A DNA stretch of 64,000 bases from Platerodrilus igneus (taxonomy: Eukaryota; Arthropoda; Insecta; Coleoptera; Lycidae), in NCBI GenBank assembly GCA_036346225.1, contig JARFIW010001110.1:1240001-1304000 (forward strand), given 5' to 3'. Each line of letters opens with the position of its first letter. Positions within the stretch are counted from its first letter, which is position 1. Shown here in pieces: positions 23,397 through 36,400 of the stretch. The position numbers and the translations under genes are program-made. The notes below the pieces were generated by a model, which was given only the letters and a program-made list of their open reading frames with translations, made no database searches and was not told where the DNA came from.

Positions 23397-26280
23397 ATTG
23401 TGAACGATAATCTGATAAAACTAAAAAGTTAAAGAATAAATGATTGCACAGATAAAGGTGATGTCGGCCTTTTAAATATTTAGAAATAGCGGTAAGTTTT
23501 CCTGATAGTACCGTAACCTTAATTACATGCATATATTTAACCACGATGCAAATACTCTACTTACGTTTTGTATTTCTGTAAAATTAAATAAAGGAAAAAT
23601 TTTGTTTATTTATGCCACGGCTTTTGCAACACTCTCAAGGATTATTATATCAAGATATTTTTACTCTGTAAAAAAACGTGGGCTCAGGTCGTCTTACAGG
23701 CACATTAACAACTTCCACATAAAGCGTCGTCTAGTTAAGATCACTTAACCTCTCCCAGTGCAGATGTGGCGTTATTGTTTTCAAAGATTGATAAACGTAA
23801 TCGCAAGTGTATAATTTAGATAAACGTTAGCGACTCAAATTACTAATAAATATATTTAAATGGTGTTTATACTAGGATTAATTTCAAATACCTGTAATTC
23901 CACCGAAGGTGCTTGAGTTGTTCAAATGGACATCTTTTATGATAAAACAAAATCGTCTTGCGGACGCTTGCAGTTAATACCTGTAGAAAGTAACTTTTAA
24001 TTTTATGTTTTTATTAGATTCACTCAATTTTATGATCTAGGACTAATAAAATAATAACTCAGGAACAGTATACTTAGAATCCGCTATATAAATATGTATT
24101 CTTGTAACACACGACCACATACGAACAAAACGTTGTCCTGTTAGACTGGGAAACCACTGCAAAATATTCGAAGCTCACTGTTGCTATTCTTCACCAATAC
24201 TAACGATGACCCTCTGTTCGCTATAACTGGAATCACTTTTTTTAACTGCACTTGGTTGTATAAAACCTTTGTTATCTAGTATACGATACACTCATATTCT
24301 TCCACAAACATTGAATTTTTTATATTGCTTCAGTAACCCAATGATTAAATAAAAGGGATAAATTTCAAGCATATATTCTTTTCTCTTTTTTTAAAATAAT
24401 ACGGGCTCCTAAGAAAAACGTTTATTCATCAAAAATTTTCAAAATCAACTCACTTATTTTCTAAACACTTGCCTACTATTTACAAAATGTTTAAGAACTA
24501 CCCTCATTGTACAATTATCATTATGTATACTTCCTATTTTGGAACAGCTAGATACTTATTGTGTCACTTATACTACCTATTATGGGTTGACATTCCACAA
24601 CTCTTAAAATTACCTAATGCTAACTATACATGCAAAAATAAATTCTTGTACAGGTATTATGGTACATTAATTAATTAATGAAATAAAGTATCTATCAAAC
24701 AGTTAATATGACATTTACACATAATCAACAGAAGTTCATTCAGTTGGAATTACATTAGATATACGTTTTATGGAAGACCAGTTAACCAAAACACTTCTTT
24801 TAAATCTCAAACGCTTCACCACCAGTAAATAGCATTTTAGCCTAGTTTAACAAGTAATTATTTATCAATCCTCAGTTTATTGTGGTTTAAATTAAGAAAA
24901 TATTTATAGGAGTGGAGTGGTAAATTAATGTATTTACCCTCAGATATCTCTTAAATCATTTTATAATATTTTAATATATATATATAATTCTATGATAAGG
25001 GGTTGTTTAGGTGTGTATTGAGTAGTAAGGGTCGTGTAGTAACAATAAATAGCAATAGGAATCAGAAAACTGCATTTATTTAGCAGAAAAATAGGTAATC
25101 CATACATTATGTAAATAGCAAGCATTTAACACCCTGTATATAGACTGTTATTAATTTTAAGTAATGCAAGTAATAATATCTTTCAACAATAGAACGCGTA
25201 TTCACAGAGAAATAATCGTTCATGTAATTAAACACGCGTTGAGAAGTGTTCTACAATTTATAAAATGAATACGCAGTAGAGTAGATAAAAACCTAACAAA
25301 GCTTGATGCAATAATCGCTTTGATACGAAAACGCAGTTTCAAAGATGCATAAGTACATGAACGAAAACAGCATTAGAGTTACATCATTTATTTTGTACAA
25401 TTATCCAAAAGGCGATATCTACACAAAACAACAGACTTAAAGTTGAACGCCTGGCAAAGATTACAATAGCAAATAAACACCATTACACGGAAATCCAAAT
25501 TAATTACATTAGAAACAGCTTCAAAATACAGGAAGTATTAAAGAAAAAACCTGGTTGGTTAAAACAAATCTGCAGAACTGCTTGAAAACTCAGCCCACAT
25601 GTAGTGGGAAAAGGCTATTTAACATCCACTCGGGGATAACACGACTCAGTCCAAACTGGTGCACGTCGAAGCTACTACACTGTGAACCAGAAATCCACGT
25701 GAAGAGTTTTTGCCATTTTTTATTGGAAAACGTGATTAGAATTTGGGTAATTAATTTAAACTAAATATTTATAATGATAGAGCTTAAAATCTGTGTTGAC
25801 AATAATATATTAAATCTGTGGTATATTTCTGGACATTTTAAAGTTGCGTCGAAAGGAAATTTTAATTCTAATTGGATTCTAAAGGGACAATTCTAATCAA
25901 ATTTTGGTACAATTCTGGTACAATTCTAAGTTGCGTCGAAAGTATTTAAGGAATGAGATTCAAAGTATTTGCAGACAAATAAAAAATAAAGAAGCACGAG
26001 GTGATTCTTGAAAAACAAGGGGTAACTGTACTCAAATATTGGTTCAACTAAGCAGAGCATTGGTATACGATTGAAGACAGTAAAGGAGTGTTAATCCACT
26101 ACACGAACAACATATCACAGGTCAGATCTACTTAATTTTAAGATATTTTTCAATTTAAAATTTAATACTGAATTTATTCAATTTATCCAAAACTTGTAAG
26201 GAAGTCAACAAGAAACATTGCATACGTTAAACTTACGTAATAAAGCATAAAGAGGTCTAGAACGTTCCACATTCCTTTGT

Positions 26281-27087
26281 AAGAATATTCCGTTGAATAT
26301 AAAAGCAGAACAACCACTGGATATCGTGGCACTCGATTATTTGAGTAATCTTATACCAGGGCAAAATGATTACAAGCATATTTTGGTGCTAGTAGATATA
26401 TTTGCGAAGTACGTTAGGGTGTATCCGGCAAGAAAATGTAATTCTAACCACATATTAAACAGCATTTGAAGATATATTAGTCAGGTGGGGCAGATAAAGA
26501 AAATTTTAATGGACAATGCAACATATTGTAATAACCAAAGAATCAAAATCGAATTAAGGAAACTTAGCATAAAAGTTAGATTTTGCAGTATTAGGCACAC
26601 ACAAGCGAATCCTTGTGAACGATATATAAAGGAGGTTATAAAATATTTGAGGATTTCGGTACAAGGGCAACACAACGGATGGGTGAAGTGGTTGCCACAA
26701 ATAGAAAACTATTTGAATTATGTTCCTAGTTCAGTTACAAGGGTACCGGTTACATTGATAAAAGGAATCATACCAGCAAGGCCATGGAGGGATCAGACGG
26801 AATTGGAGGACATCATCGAGTTGTTGGAACGTACGAGAAGACGTGCAGAGATCATGCAACGAAGGGAATTTGACAAACGTCATCGACAAATTAAGAAAAG
26901 GACAAATTTTGTACTGGGAGATTTAGTGTTAGTCAAACGGTTGAGAGTTTCTAATTGGAACAAGACTATTTGTGGTAAATTATCATTCCCATATGAAGGG
27001 CCATATAAAATAGGAAAAATTTTTGCACAGGGGAACACTTACGAGCTTGAAATGAAAAGGGTGAATGCCGCAGACGATTTCATTTAG
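26281..27087 (+). pseudogene. Ty3/gypsy integrase remnant
   Basis: Integrase is the retrotransposon enzyme that joins the cDNA ends to the chromosome. A first frame reads NIPLNIKAEQPLDIVALDY, with the first catalytic Asp (LDY), then VLVDIFAKYVRVYPARK. After a frameshift near 26480 the frame is open for 200 codons: ILMDNATYCNN (second Asp), RHTQANPCERYIKEVIKYLR (catalytic Glu, about 35 residues after the Asp), VKWLPQIENYLNYV and VLGDLVLVK. The C-terminal GPY/F module follows, with FPYEGPYKIGKIF. The order and spacing are those of gypsy-class integrases. Upstream protease and reverse transcriptase are not recognisable, and no LTRs were matched, so this is a fragment. Confidence 0.8.
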
Positions 27088-27089
27088 AA

Positions 27090-28867
27090 CATTTGTATCC
27101 ATTCACGCAATAAACACACACACACACAAAATACAACGAGGGGTTAGTGAATTACAAGTATCAATCTTACGTACTAAATGTTTCTACACCTAACTACAAA
27201 ACTTAAAACTAGGGTTATCATTTATAAGATAAAATTGCATTAAACATTGGAATTAAAATCATGAGTTGAATACTTAAAAGTAGTAGTGATTTAATAAAAT
27301 AAATATAAAAGTGTTACAGTCATTTGAGTTTAAAAGGATAAAGGTTTTATATTTATTTTATGAAATCAGGTGGGGCTTATGTGATATTATGTGATATATA
27401 TGAGATTTGAACCTTGACGCACTGAAGTACCACTCAGATATAGACTTCTAGTTCTTAAAATGATTGATGAAGGAGATGGTGAGGGCAGTTACTTGTATAA
27501 GATATATAAAATGATAATTAAAAGAAAATGAAGTTTTAAGATTTCAAATTGGGTGTTGGTGATTTCGTAAAGTAATTTTGAAAAGGATGTGCCAATGAAG
27601 TGAACTGCTGTTGCTTGTATATCATAAAACTTTGTTTAAATATTTAAAAGGAAACTTCACTGCCATGTGAGTATGTATGTATAGCTAAGATTTGAAGTCA
27701 CTTAGTACGTTTTCATTTGATTTGAGTTAGGTATAAGATGTTAAACTTTCACTTTCATTTGAATATGTACGTAAAGCCTAAAAAAAGTCAATTAGTATGT
27801 TTTTATTAGATTTAAGTTAGTTATAAGATGTAGAAGTTTTATTTAGTTTTCAGTATATAGTTGTAAGTCTATTATATCATTTGAATTTCACTTGTTGTTA
27901 GGATTAAAATATCAATTTATAAATTTTCGCCAATGACATTTGTGTATTAGGTTACTCCAAATTAGATTTGACAAGAACAATAAGATATATTAATAAAAAG
28001 TTGGTTCATAGAATGTTAGTTGGAAAAGAATTGTAAAAGAGTAGGCTGGTTTAATGTTTTAAGGGCATCTCCATAGAGTTAAGTGACAGTTGTTCAAATG
28101 AAAAATTAAGAAAAACTGATTTGAAAAGAACTGAAAAAAAGAACTTTACAAACTATAGAACAAAAAGTATAATCTTTTTTGTAACAGTTTACGAATTATA
28201 TACCTTTTATTATTGTAATCTCCAGCATAAAATTCAACGTATGAAAAATGTATTTGTGATATTCAAAGTATAAAGGAACTGTTGATATTAAAAAGTGATA
28301 AAGAGTCCTTGTCATTGTCTTATTATTGACCATTGGATTTCTGGGAGTATTTTTGTGTAGACAGAGGAATTCCAAAGTGGTGCTATCAGAACGCTGGAAT
28401 TGCTGAACTTTTGGTGTCGAGCACGGTGTTGATTTCACAAAACTGAGTTTCCTGATAAGACCAATGACGATAAGTATAAGTGTCTCTAAAGAATTTTTGG
28501 CGTACCTTAAACCCTAAAATAAAAGGCGTAAATTTAGTAATACAAATTTTTAAAACGTACTTATCCACAGGTATTAAGAACCCACATCTGGTTCGAATCG
28601 TCGCTGTAGGCAGTAAAGCTTCATTGTTCAGCAGGAAGACGTTTCATGGGAAGTTCAGGTAGTATTATTATTATCAGTGTCATAATTTAAACCCTTAATC
28701 CGTTATACTCGATTGAAATCTTAAATTATTAACTAATATAAACTGTTACTGTGTGTATTTTTCAAGTAATTGTTTACAATGTCACATTTAGAAATTGCTT
28801 TAGTAGAATTAACTAGAGGTCATTTGACTGGCAGTGTCACATACATCTGTATATGGTTCAGAATTCA
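27090..28867. other. No gene recognised
   Basis: AT-rich sequence after the integrase remnant. It may include the decayed 3' end of that element, but no LTR pair was found. A short CA run is at 27114-27128 and a tandem duplication at 27655-27835. Confidence 0.4.
27655..27835. repeat. Imperfect tandem duplication, about 90 bp
   Basis: The first copy, including GATTTGAGTTAGGTATAAGATGT, is followed by a second with AGATTTAAGTTAGTTATAAGAT. Both carry a TTAGTA(C/T)GTTTT(C/T)ATT-type segment. Divergence is noticeable, so it is old. Confidence 0.6.
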
Positions 28868-30858
28868 CGCTAGTAGTGGGGTAAGGCCGGTCCTAATTCA
28901 AAACGTGTTCAGACGTATTTTCCATATGTATAATACACGTGCACCGTTTTGAATTAGGATCGGCCTTATATACTTTCAATGTAAAATAGTTGTGAAAACA
29001 TGAATTCTTATATACTTTCAAATGTAAAATACTTGTGGGCACGTTTTGAATTAGGAGCGGCTTTATATTACTTTCAATAAAACATACTTCAAAACACATG
29101 TATGTTGAAAAATGTAAGTGCAGAGAAAATGTGTGTAATGTTTTGAATTTGGTTTTCTAGCGAGAAGTTATGAAGTATGCCAGATGCAAAATATCGCATT
29201 CAAGCCAATTGTGTTTAATTAAAGTGGATTCTGATTTATGTTTTTATTTATGTTTAGAGGCTGCAAATACGCATGGGCCGGTTTCAATTCAAAATGTGTT
29301 CACTCTTGTGATAGGTTAAAAAATGGGTTGGCAAAGTACACAGATGGTGGTAATCTGCTATATAAGGAGATTTCTCCTAATATTAATTTAATTAGTCAAA
29401 GTTTACTGCATATATTTACATACAAACATGTATATAATTGATATTCAGGGATTTAAATACAAGAAAAACGAGTTTGTGTGCAAACTATGATCCTCTCAGA
29501 AACGTCAGGTAGTATACAAAAGAAAAGGTGAATATACAATAATCTTTTATGTTATGCTCACAGATCAGGCAAAAACATGTTGGCTATAAAAAAGTTATGT
29601 ACAGAATCTAATATGGCTGTTTGCTTAACGCATTTAAAATGCGTGGAGAGAAGCTACTGCGTCATATTGATTTGGAGCTGCGGGGGAGCAGCAGATACTT
29701 CAAGAACGGGAGTTAATAAATACTTTTTCATTTATAAATAGATAGATAAAAATATTCAACAATTTGTAAAATAAAAAAGTATTTTATAAAAGTTTCTCTT
29801 TTGAAACAAGAATTTGTCTAAACAAGGTAGTAAACTCAAAGTAAAACGCACATAAATCAGAACCCACTTTAATTAAATACATCATTCTTTATACAATCGA
29901 CTTAGATGTGTTATAATAAATTAAACAGTAAAGAACAAGATGTATATTATTATAATAATAAACTAATTTCTTAGATTAGTGACATATTATTCTGAAAATT
30001 CTATGTTGACAGTTAGACCGATCGATCCCTTACTAGTTATATATACGTGTTTGTTCGAGCCAATACTTTCATTTAATTGTTTCACTCAATGTGCTTCAAG
30101 GTATTCAAAATATCTCAATGGCAATATACTCTTAAACTCTTCTGTTTCCACTAATACTCTTTCACCATATTAGGTCTTGATTGTTGCCACTTTTAAAACT
30201 TCAAACCTCTTATTCACTACAAGATCTTTTGAATTTACATAAGGTTTGCGATATGTGGTTTTATTAAGAGTATTAAAATCCATATTGCTTTTCTTTGACT
30301 AATTAAATTAATATTAGGAGCAATCTCCTTATATAGCAGATTACCACCATCTGCGTACTTTGCCAACCCACTTTTCAACCTATCACAAGAGTGAACACAT
30401 TTTGAATTGAAACCGGCACATGTGTATTTGCAGCCTCTAAACATAAATAAAAAACATAAGTCAGAATCCACTTTAATTAAACACAATTGATTTGAATGCG
30501 ATATTTTGCATCTGGCATACTTTATAACTTCTCGCTAGAAAACCAAATTCAAAACATCTACACACATTTTCTCTGCACTTACATTTTTCAACATACGTGT
30601 GTTTTGAAGTATGTTTCATTGAAAGTAATATAAAGCCGATCCTAATTCAAAACGTGCCCACAAGTATTTTACATTGAAAGTATATAAGAATTCATGTTTT
30701 CACAACTATTTTACATTGAAATGTTTTCACAACTATTTTACATTGAAAGTATATAAAGTCGGTCCTAATTCAAAACGGTGCACGTGTATTTTACATATGG
30801 AAAATACGTCTAAACACGTTTTGAATTAGGACCGGCCTTACCCCACTACTCACGCTGT
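28868..30858. mobile_element. Foldback-type inverted repeat
   Basis: The left arm (28868-29402) and right arm (30292-30858) are long inverted copies of about 540-570 bp around a 0.9 kb spacer with no recognised gene. Within each arm the motif CCTAATTCAAAACGTG, or its inverse, recurs. The outer 90 bp of each arm is itself a palindrome (GGCCGGTCCTAATTC against GAATTAGGATCGGCC). The right arm has an extra 30-bp duplication of TTTTCACAACTATTTTACAT. The arms match well enough to form a strong hairpin. No TIR family is recognised, and the target duplication is unclear. Confidence 0.75.
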
Positions 30859-30859
30859 A

Positions 30860-31043
30860 TGCAGATATAAATTTATTCAAAAAATTAACCTGAGATAAGA
30901 GTTTCATTGGTCGAGGCGCATATTTAAAGACCCAATAGAAAAGTGAATAAATTAATTAAAGAAAGGAAATTATAGGGCAATTTGGTGAATTGCTAATTTG
31001 CTCATATATTATAATTGTCAATCAATAAAGGGGGCGGGGTTAA

Positions 31044-31095
<52 letters not shown>

Positions 31096-33001
31096 CTACG
31101 CCTAATTTTTACGATCAATTACCTGCTGATCGCCTTGTCTCTGTGCCTTTAAAATATCTAAAATAATTTTAAAATCAACACAATTAAATTTATGTTCTAA
31201 CTAGCTCAGTTATACCCTGTACAGAGTGAAAAACCATATGATATTTCCCCCTTATTTCTAAGACTTCATGTACCTGAATAAGATAAACGGAATTCGTCAA
31301 AATTTGTACAGTAAGCTAAGAATGTTGTACAATTTCCAACTCTACGATCTTCGTACTGTCATATGCTATTTAAGAACTTTTTAATCAAAATCAAAATAAA
31401 CATTGAATTTGTTTATTACCATAATTTATACTCCCTTTTAAGCATTTAAACCAGCAAAAATAATCATGTATTATATTAAATGTTTCGTTGAACGTTCAAT
31501 GAACCTTTTCCTTTTTTTTAACGTATTTTTACGTATCACCAAATTTTTGATGACTACACAAAATATCTAAGTACATGTACGTTTTAAATAATCAAAATAT
31601 AACTTATGCTATTAATTGAAAATTTAATTCTAACCTGGTATTCTTCCGATTCATTCCCACGGGAGTGCCCTTTTTCAAATCAGTTGCTTGTTTAGTGGTT
31701 GTTGACCCGCGACTCTACGTGCACCCCAATGCTTGGAACTGTTCTTCTGCAGCTTAACGAATGGCTTCGATTAAACGTGTTGCTTAGAGCTTTACTCGTA
31801 ATCTAAACGTCTTAATTTAGAGTTTTCCCATTCATTGTATTTAGTACTTAGAGGTATTGAAGCGTTAGTATAAAAGTGTTGTTTTGAGTTTTACTTCCGT
31901 ACTTGATAGGAGCATTGAAGTATTATTTTGAGTTTTACTTCCGTACTTACTTGGAGCCCTAAACAATGAATTGTAAAGAATTCGTTTATTACTACTTAAT
32001 TTTAGACTTACGTTTTAAGCCAACGGCAGATGTTCTAAACACTCGTATGTTTAAACGCGCATTTATACTGTTTTCTTTACTTGAAATTTTAATTAATGTG
32101 ACTTTCACTTATCTAAGTTGAAATCTGCGTAATACTTTTGTTGCGACTGGTACAGTTTGTGCTTCGGTGGGGATTGAATGTTTGTTATCAGTTTTAATGC
32201 ATTATATAGGCAAGTCGTTTCACGTGCTGTTATTGGTTGACCTCCGCTATCTTGCTATTCGGCCATGGCAGAGGTGTTGCACTGCGCTATTATGCAGCCG
32301 ATTGGATTGTACTGTGAGTTGCTTACTTTATGCATTGCTCAGACTCTCCAAAGATCACGTGGGCAATAAGCTTTACTTTGGGATTTGTTAACAAGTGTTG
32401 TAATTTTATGCTTGAAGCATCACGTAGACATAATTTTGTACAGGAATTTATTGAATTTTCCGCTTAATTCTGCACGTATACCAAAACTTATGGTTCCATA
32501 CTTTGTTTACCTACGTTGGGTTTCTTTTAAATGTGGCGATTTATATTTCAAACATCACGTAGGCTTCCGCTTCAATACTTATACCTTATTGCGTTATGAA
32601 ATATGCTTGTTTTTCAAAAGTTTCTTTTATGCGCCATATTGCCGTCCGTTTCTTATGCAATGCGTCGAGTTTTAAAGAGATTTGTTTTACTCTTAAATAT
32701 GCCTAATTTGTATTTGCTAGGAGTATACGAATACTTTAAATGTTTCTAGAATGGTTTGGGTTGCGCCCAGAATTATTTATTCTACTAAATGTGGGTTAGC
32801 TATTGCATAATGAGGTTCCTTTTATCGAATGTGGCTAGTTATTGATCTTATACAGGGTGCTGTCTGTTTGCTTTGTGCCTAATAAACAAATTATGTACTT
32901 TCTATGATTCAAAGATTCGGTTTTCTTGATTTATGTGTCGTTTACATACAGTATATCGTTCTTGTGACCTTATATACCCTTAAATAACCTTATTATCATA
33001 G

Positions 33002-33004
<3 letters not shown>
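30860..33004. other. No gene recognised
   Basis: Contains a long (TA)n tract (31048-31093) and, near 31850-31955, a twice-repeated GAGTTTTACTTCCGTACTT. Between 32.2 and 32.6 kb CACGTG- or CACGTA-type motifs recur four times (32221, 32354, 32419, 32560). TACAGGGTGCTG at 32853 resembles a TA-type element end without a partner. The open frames here have no recognisable similarity. Confidence 0.4.
31048..31093. repeat. (TA)23 tract
   Basis: A pure TA run following a G-rich AAAGGGGGCGGGG stretch. Confidence 0.95.
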
Positions 33005-33040
<36 letters not shown>

Positions 33041-33451
33041 TTATAAGTAGTTTTTTACACAAGGTAAGTTGATAAATACTTACGTATTGAAATTAATAAG
33101 ATGAAATAATAACTTAGACTTTTTAAGTAAAGCCCAAATGATCATTTCAAGTCGAGCTAGTAATTGAAAGAAGGAAAATATAAGGCATTGGACAGGATTA
33201 ACAAAAATGCTAAACGTAATTGAAAGTTAGGTTTATATATGGTACTGTACACGATTTAGATTTGTAAATTTCCCAATTATAGCCATCGGCCTCGGTAGCG
33301 TAATTGGTTAACGCACAGTACCGGCAAAACTGAGTTGCAGGTTTAAATCTTGTCCAAGGCCTTATATTTTCCTTCTTTCAATTACTAGCTCGATTTGAAA
33401 TGATCATTTGGGCTTTACTTAAAAAGTCTAAGTTACTATTTCATCTTATTA

Positions 33452-33490
<39 letters not shown>
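33005..33490. mobile_element. Inverted SINE with central tRNA-like head, bounded by (TA)n
   Basis: The left arm (about 33094-33190) and right arm (about 33358-33456) are inverted copies of about 97 bp, containing GCCCAAATGATCATTTC and AATTACTAGCTCG-type segments. The tRNA-like head lies between them, attached to the right arm, which reads as an ordinary SINE body. The left arm is a second, headless copy of the body in reverse. (TA)16 borders the left side (33005-33035) and (TA)17 the right (33457-33490). Confidence 0.65.
33288..33361 (+). repeat. tRNA-like SINE head
   Basis: 74 nt that fold into a recognisable cloverleaf. The acceptor stem GGCCTCG pairs 6 of 7 with CAAGGCC. The D arm is GCGT/ACGC around AATTGGTTA. 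A 4-bp anticodon stem CAGT/ACTG holds a GGC-type anticodon, and the T arm is CAGG/CTTG. The A-box (TAGCGTAATTGG) is fair and the B-box (GGTTTAAATC) degraded. Position 33 is C, not the universal U, and no functional tRNA structure is complete. It is a pol-III promoter relic, not a tRNA gene. Confidence 0.6.
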
Positions 33491-33493
<3 letters not shown>

Positions 33494-36400
33494 TATCCCT
33501 ATAGTGGGGGATAAAGAATACTACTATAGTAAGCCTGCTTATCGTAAAAGGCGATTAAAAGGCGCAGCAAGGGGCAGCAGCCTTGCTGGCTAAAAGATAT
33601 TAGAGGAGGGTCGGTTGGTCTCGGGCGATCCTCAATAATTTACAAGCTTGTTGGGGGTTGGCCGTGACGGATACGGCTTTTTGCTAAAATCTTTAAAAAC
33701 TGCGTTGTGGAAAGACATGGGAGCCTACCACAATATTTCCCAGGTGTGCGTGGCCTAAAACACGAAATATATATGATGGAGAGCTCACAAGTAAAATTCT
33801 TGTCCGGAGGTAAAATACTCCCTCATTCGGATCTCCGGGAGGGGGTACTTGGGGCTCGTCATCGTAAGAATATAAAGCAACAGTTCGATTTAGTGATAGG
33901 GACTTGGAATGTAAGGTCATTATTCAGAGTAGATAAGTTAACGAATTTATTAGTCGAAATGAGAAAGGAAAAGCTGGACATTTTAGGTATTAGTGAGGTG
34001 AGATGGCCAGATAGTAATGACTTTTGGAAAGATAATTATAGAATAATTACAACTTCTTCAACTAATGGACAGGCAGGCGTAGGAATAGTGTTAGGTAAAA
34101 GATTAGGGCATAAAGTTAAAGAGTACTTACAATTTAGTGATAGAATAATTATGGTTAGATTGAGTACAAAACCCACAGACACTGTTTTAGTACAGGTTTA
34201 CATGCCAACAACTCAGTACGAGGATGAGGAAGTAGAAAAGGTATACGAGGATATAAATAGTATAGTGAGAAAAGTAAAAGGAGATGAGAATTTAATAGTT
34301 ATGGGCGATTTTAATGCGTCAGTGGGAGAAGGTAGTGAGGGAAAAATGGTAGGAAAATTTGGGTATGGCAGACGAAATGATAGAGGAGAAAAATTAGTTG
34401 AGTTTTGCCAGGAACATAGATTAGTAACTGTAAACACCCTATTCGAACAACATGTTAGGAGAAGATATACCTGGAAAGCCCCAGGTGATAGGGCTAGATA
34501 CCAAATAGATTATATTTTAGTTAAACAAAGATTTAGAAACCAAGTTAAAACTGTCGTAGTTATCCAGGGGCTGACATAGATAGCGATCATAACTTAGTTA
34601 AAATGAAGTGTAAACTAAAATTTAAAAATTGAGAAAGGTTAAAAGAGAGGATGGGATCTAGGTAAGCTTAATGATAGTAGGGTAAAGAGGAATATAAACA
34701 AGTATTAGATAATAAGACCAAAGAGATAGCTGTAGGAGGGAGCGTAGAAAATAGATGGAAAGAAATAAAACTGACTGTACATGATACAGCAACACAAACT
34801 ATAGGTAAGAAAAAAATAGAAGCGAGAAAACCCTGGGTAACAAAGGAGATATTAGATTTAATAGAGAATAGAAGAAAGCTTAAACCTTTCAGAGAAGTGG
34901 ATAGTGAAAATAAGCAAAAATATAATACAGTTAGAAATAAGATAGTACATGAGTGTAGAAAAGCTAGAAATAAATGGATGGAGGAGAATTGTAAGGCAAT
35001 ACAAGATGATTTGAGAGTAGGTAAGACAGACAGGGCTTACAGAGCAGTTAAAAAGTTTTTTGGGGAAGATAGAAAAAAATATAATGGTATGATAGACGAG
35101 AATAATGAGCTTCTAATAAATAAAGTTGAGGTAGCTGATAGATGGAAAAGATATTTAGAAGATTTATATAAGGGAGACGATATGGATGAGTTAGAGAACG
35201 ACCAAGAAGAGGATGTAGAAATAGGGTTCTCAATATTAAGAGAGGAATTTGATAGAGCTGTTCGGAATCTTAAATTAAATAAAGCGCCAGGGATAGATGA
35301 TATTCCGCAGAATTAATAAAATATGCAAGTCAGAAAACTTTAGACAGATTATATGAACTAATAAATGTAATATATGACACAGGTGAGGTTCCAATAGATT
35401 TCGAAAAAATATTATTATCCCAATCCCAAAAAGTCAGGAGCTGATAGGTGTGAGAATTTTAGAACAGTTAGTTTAACTTCTCATGCTTCCAAAATACTAG
35501 CAATAATAATTAAAAATAGAGTAGAAGCTTTGACTGAGAATTATTTAGGCGAAGACCAATATGGCTTTCGTAAAGACAGAGGGACTAGAGAACCGATACT
35601 AATGATTAGGGTAATTATCGAAAAAGGTTACAAAAAATAAAAGACTCATTTCGCGTTTGTAGATTTAGAAAAAGCATTTGATAGGGTTAATTGGATTGTT
35701 ATGTTCAGGGTTTTGAAAAAAATAGGAATCTCTCATAGGGATAGAAAAATTATTTACAGTCTATATAAAAACCAAAGCGTAGTAATTAGATTTGATGAAA
35801 TAGAAAAGGAAGCTAAGATTAGAAATGGTGTTAGACAGGGTTGTATACTGTCTCCTTGATTTTTAATGTTTATATTGAGGAAGCTTTAAACTTAGCCAGA
35901 GAGAGAAAAGAGATAGGTATTAGTGTACAGAGACAGAAAATAGACATGTTGCGTTTTGCAGATGATATAGCCATTATAGCAGAGTCTAGAAAAGAGTTAG
36001 GAGAGTTTTTAAATATTTTAGATGAGATACTACGGAGTAACTATAGTATGAGAATTAACTCAGTAAAGACAAAGATAATGACAAGTGAGTTACAGCCTAG
36101 TTCTAAACCAAAATTAAAAATAGGTAATACCGAGTTAGAGGAGGTAGATGAATTTTGCTATTTAGGTAGTATAATTACAAAGGATGGACTTAGCAGAAGG
36201 GATATAGTAGCTAGAATAGCTCAAGCTAGAAAAATGTTTTTAAAAAAGAAAGACTTACTAATAGCTAATAGTATTAGTTTAGATAATAGAAAAAGTTTCT
36301 TAAAGTCGTACGTATGGAGCGTTCTACTATACGGTAGTGAGGCTTGGACAATTAAAGAAGTAGATAAGAAAAAGATAGAAGCTTTTGAAACTTGGTGTTA

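Larger units (their letters stand above)
21240..26220. other. Mostly unassigned; scattered element ends
   Basis: No gene recognised. A reverse-strand primer-site-like motif sits at 21297-21320. TACAGGGTGTTTGAAATTGC at 23302 and, inverted, TTAACACCCTGTA at about 25127 could be ends of an old TA-inserted element, but only about 13 bp agree. TA-rich tracts occur at 23361-23396 and near 24970. AAGTTGCGTCGAAAG occurs at about 25843 and again at about 25929. Confidence 0.4.

Noticed and set aside
23302..25142. A 1.84 kb TA-flanked transposon with CAGGGTG ends
   Set aside because: Only about 13 terminal bases agree between the two ends, too few to support one element.
31840..31955. Possible LTR or satellite from repeated GAGTTTTACTTCCGTACTT
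   Set aside because: Only two units, and no flanking structure.
32167..32675. Overlapping Cys- and Leu-rich open frames
   Set aside because: No recognisable domain and no splice or start evidence. The recurring CACGT motifs are too short to interpret.
33288..33361. A functional tRNA gene
   Set aside because: The cloverleaf is recognisable, but U33 is missing, the anticodon stem is short, the B-box is degraded, and it is fused to a SINE body.
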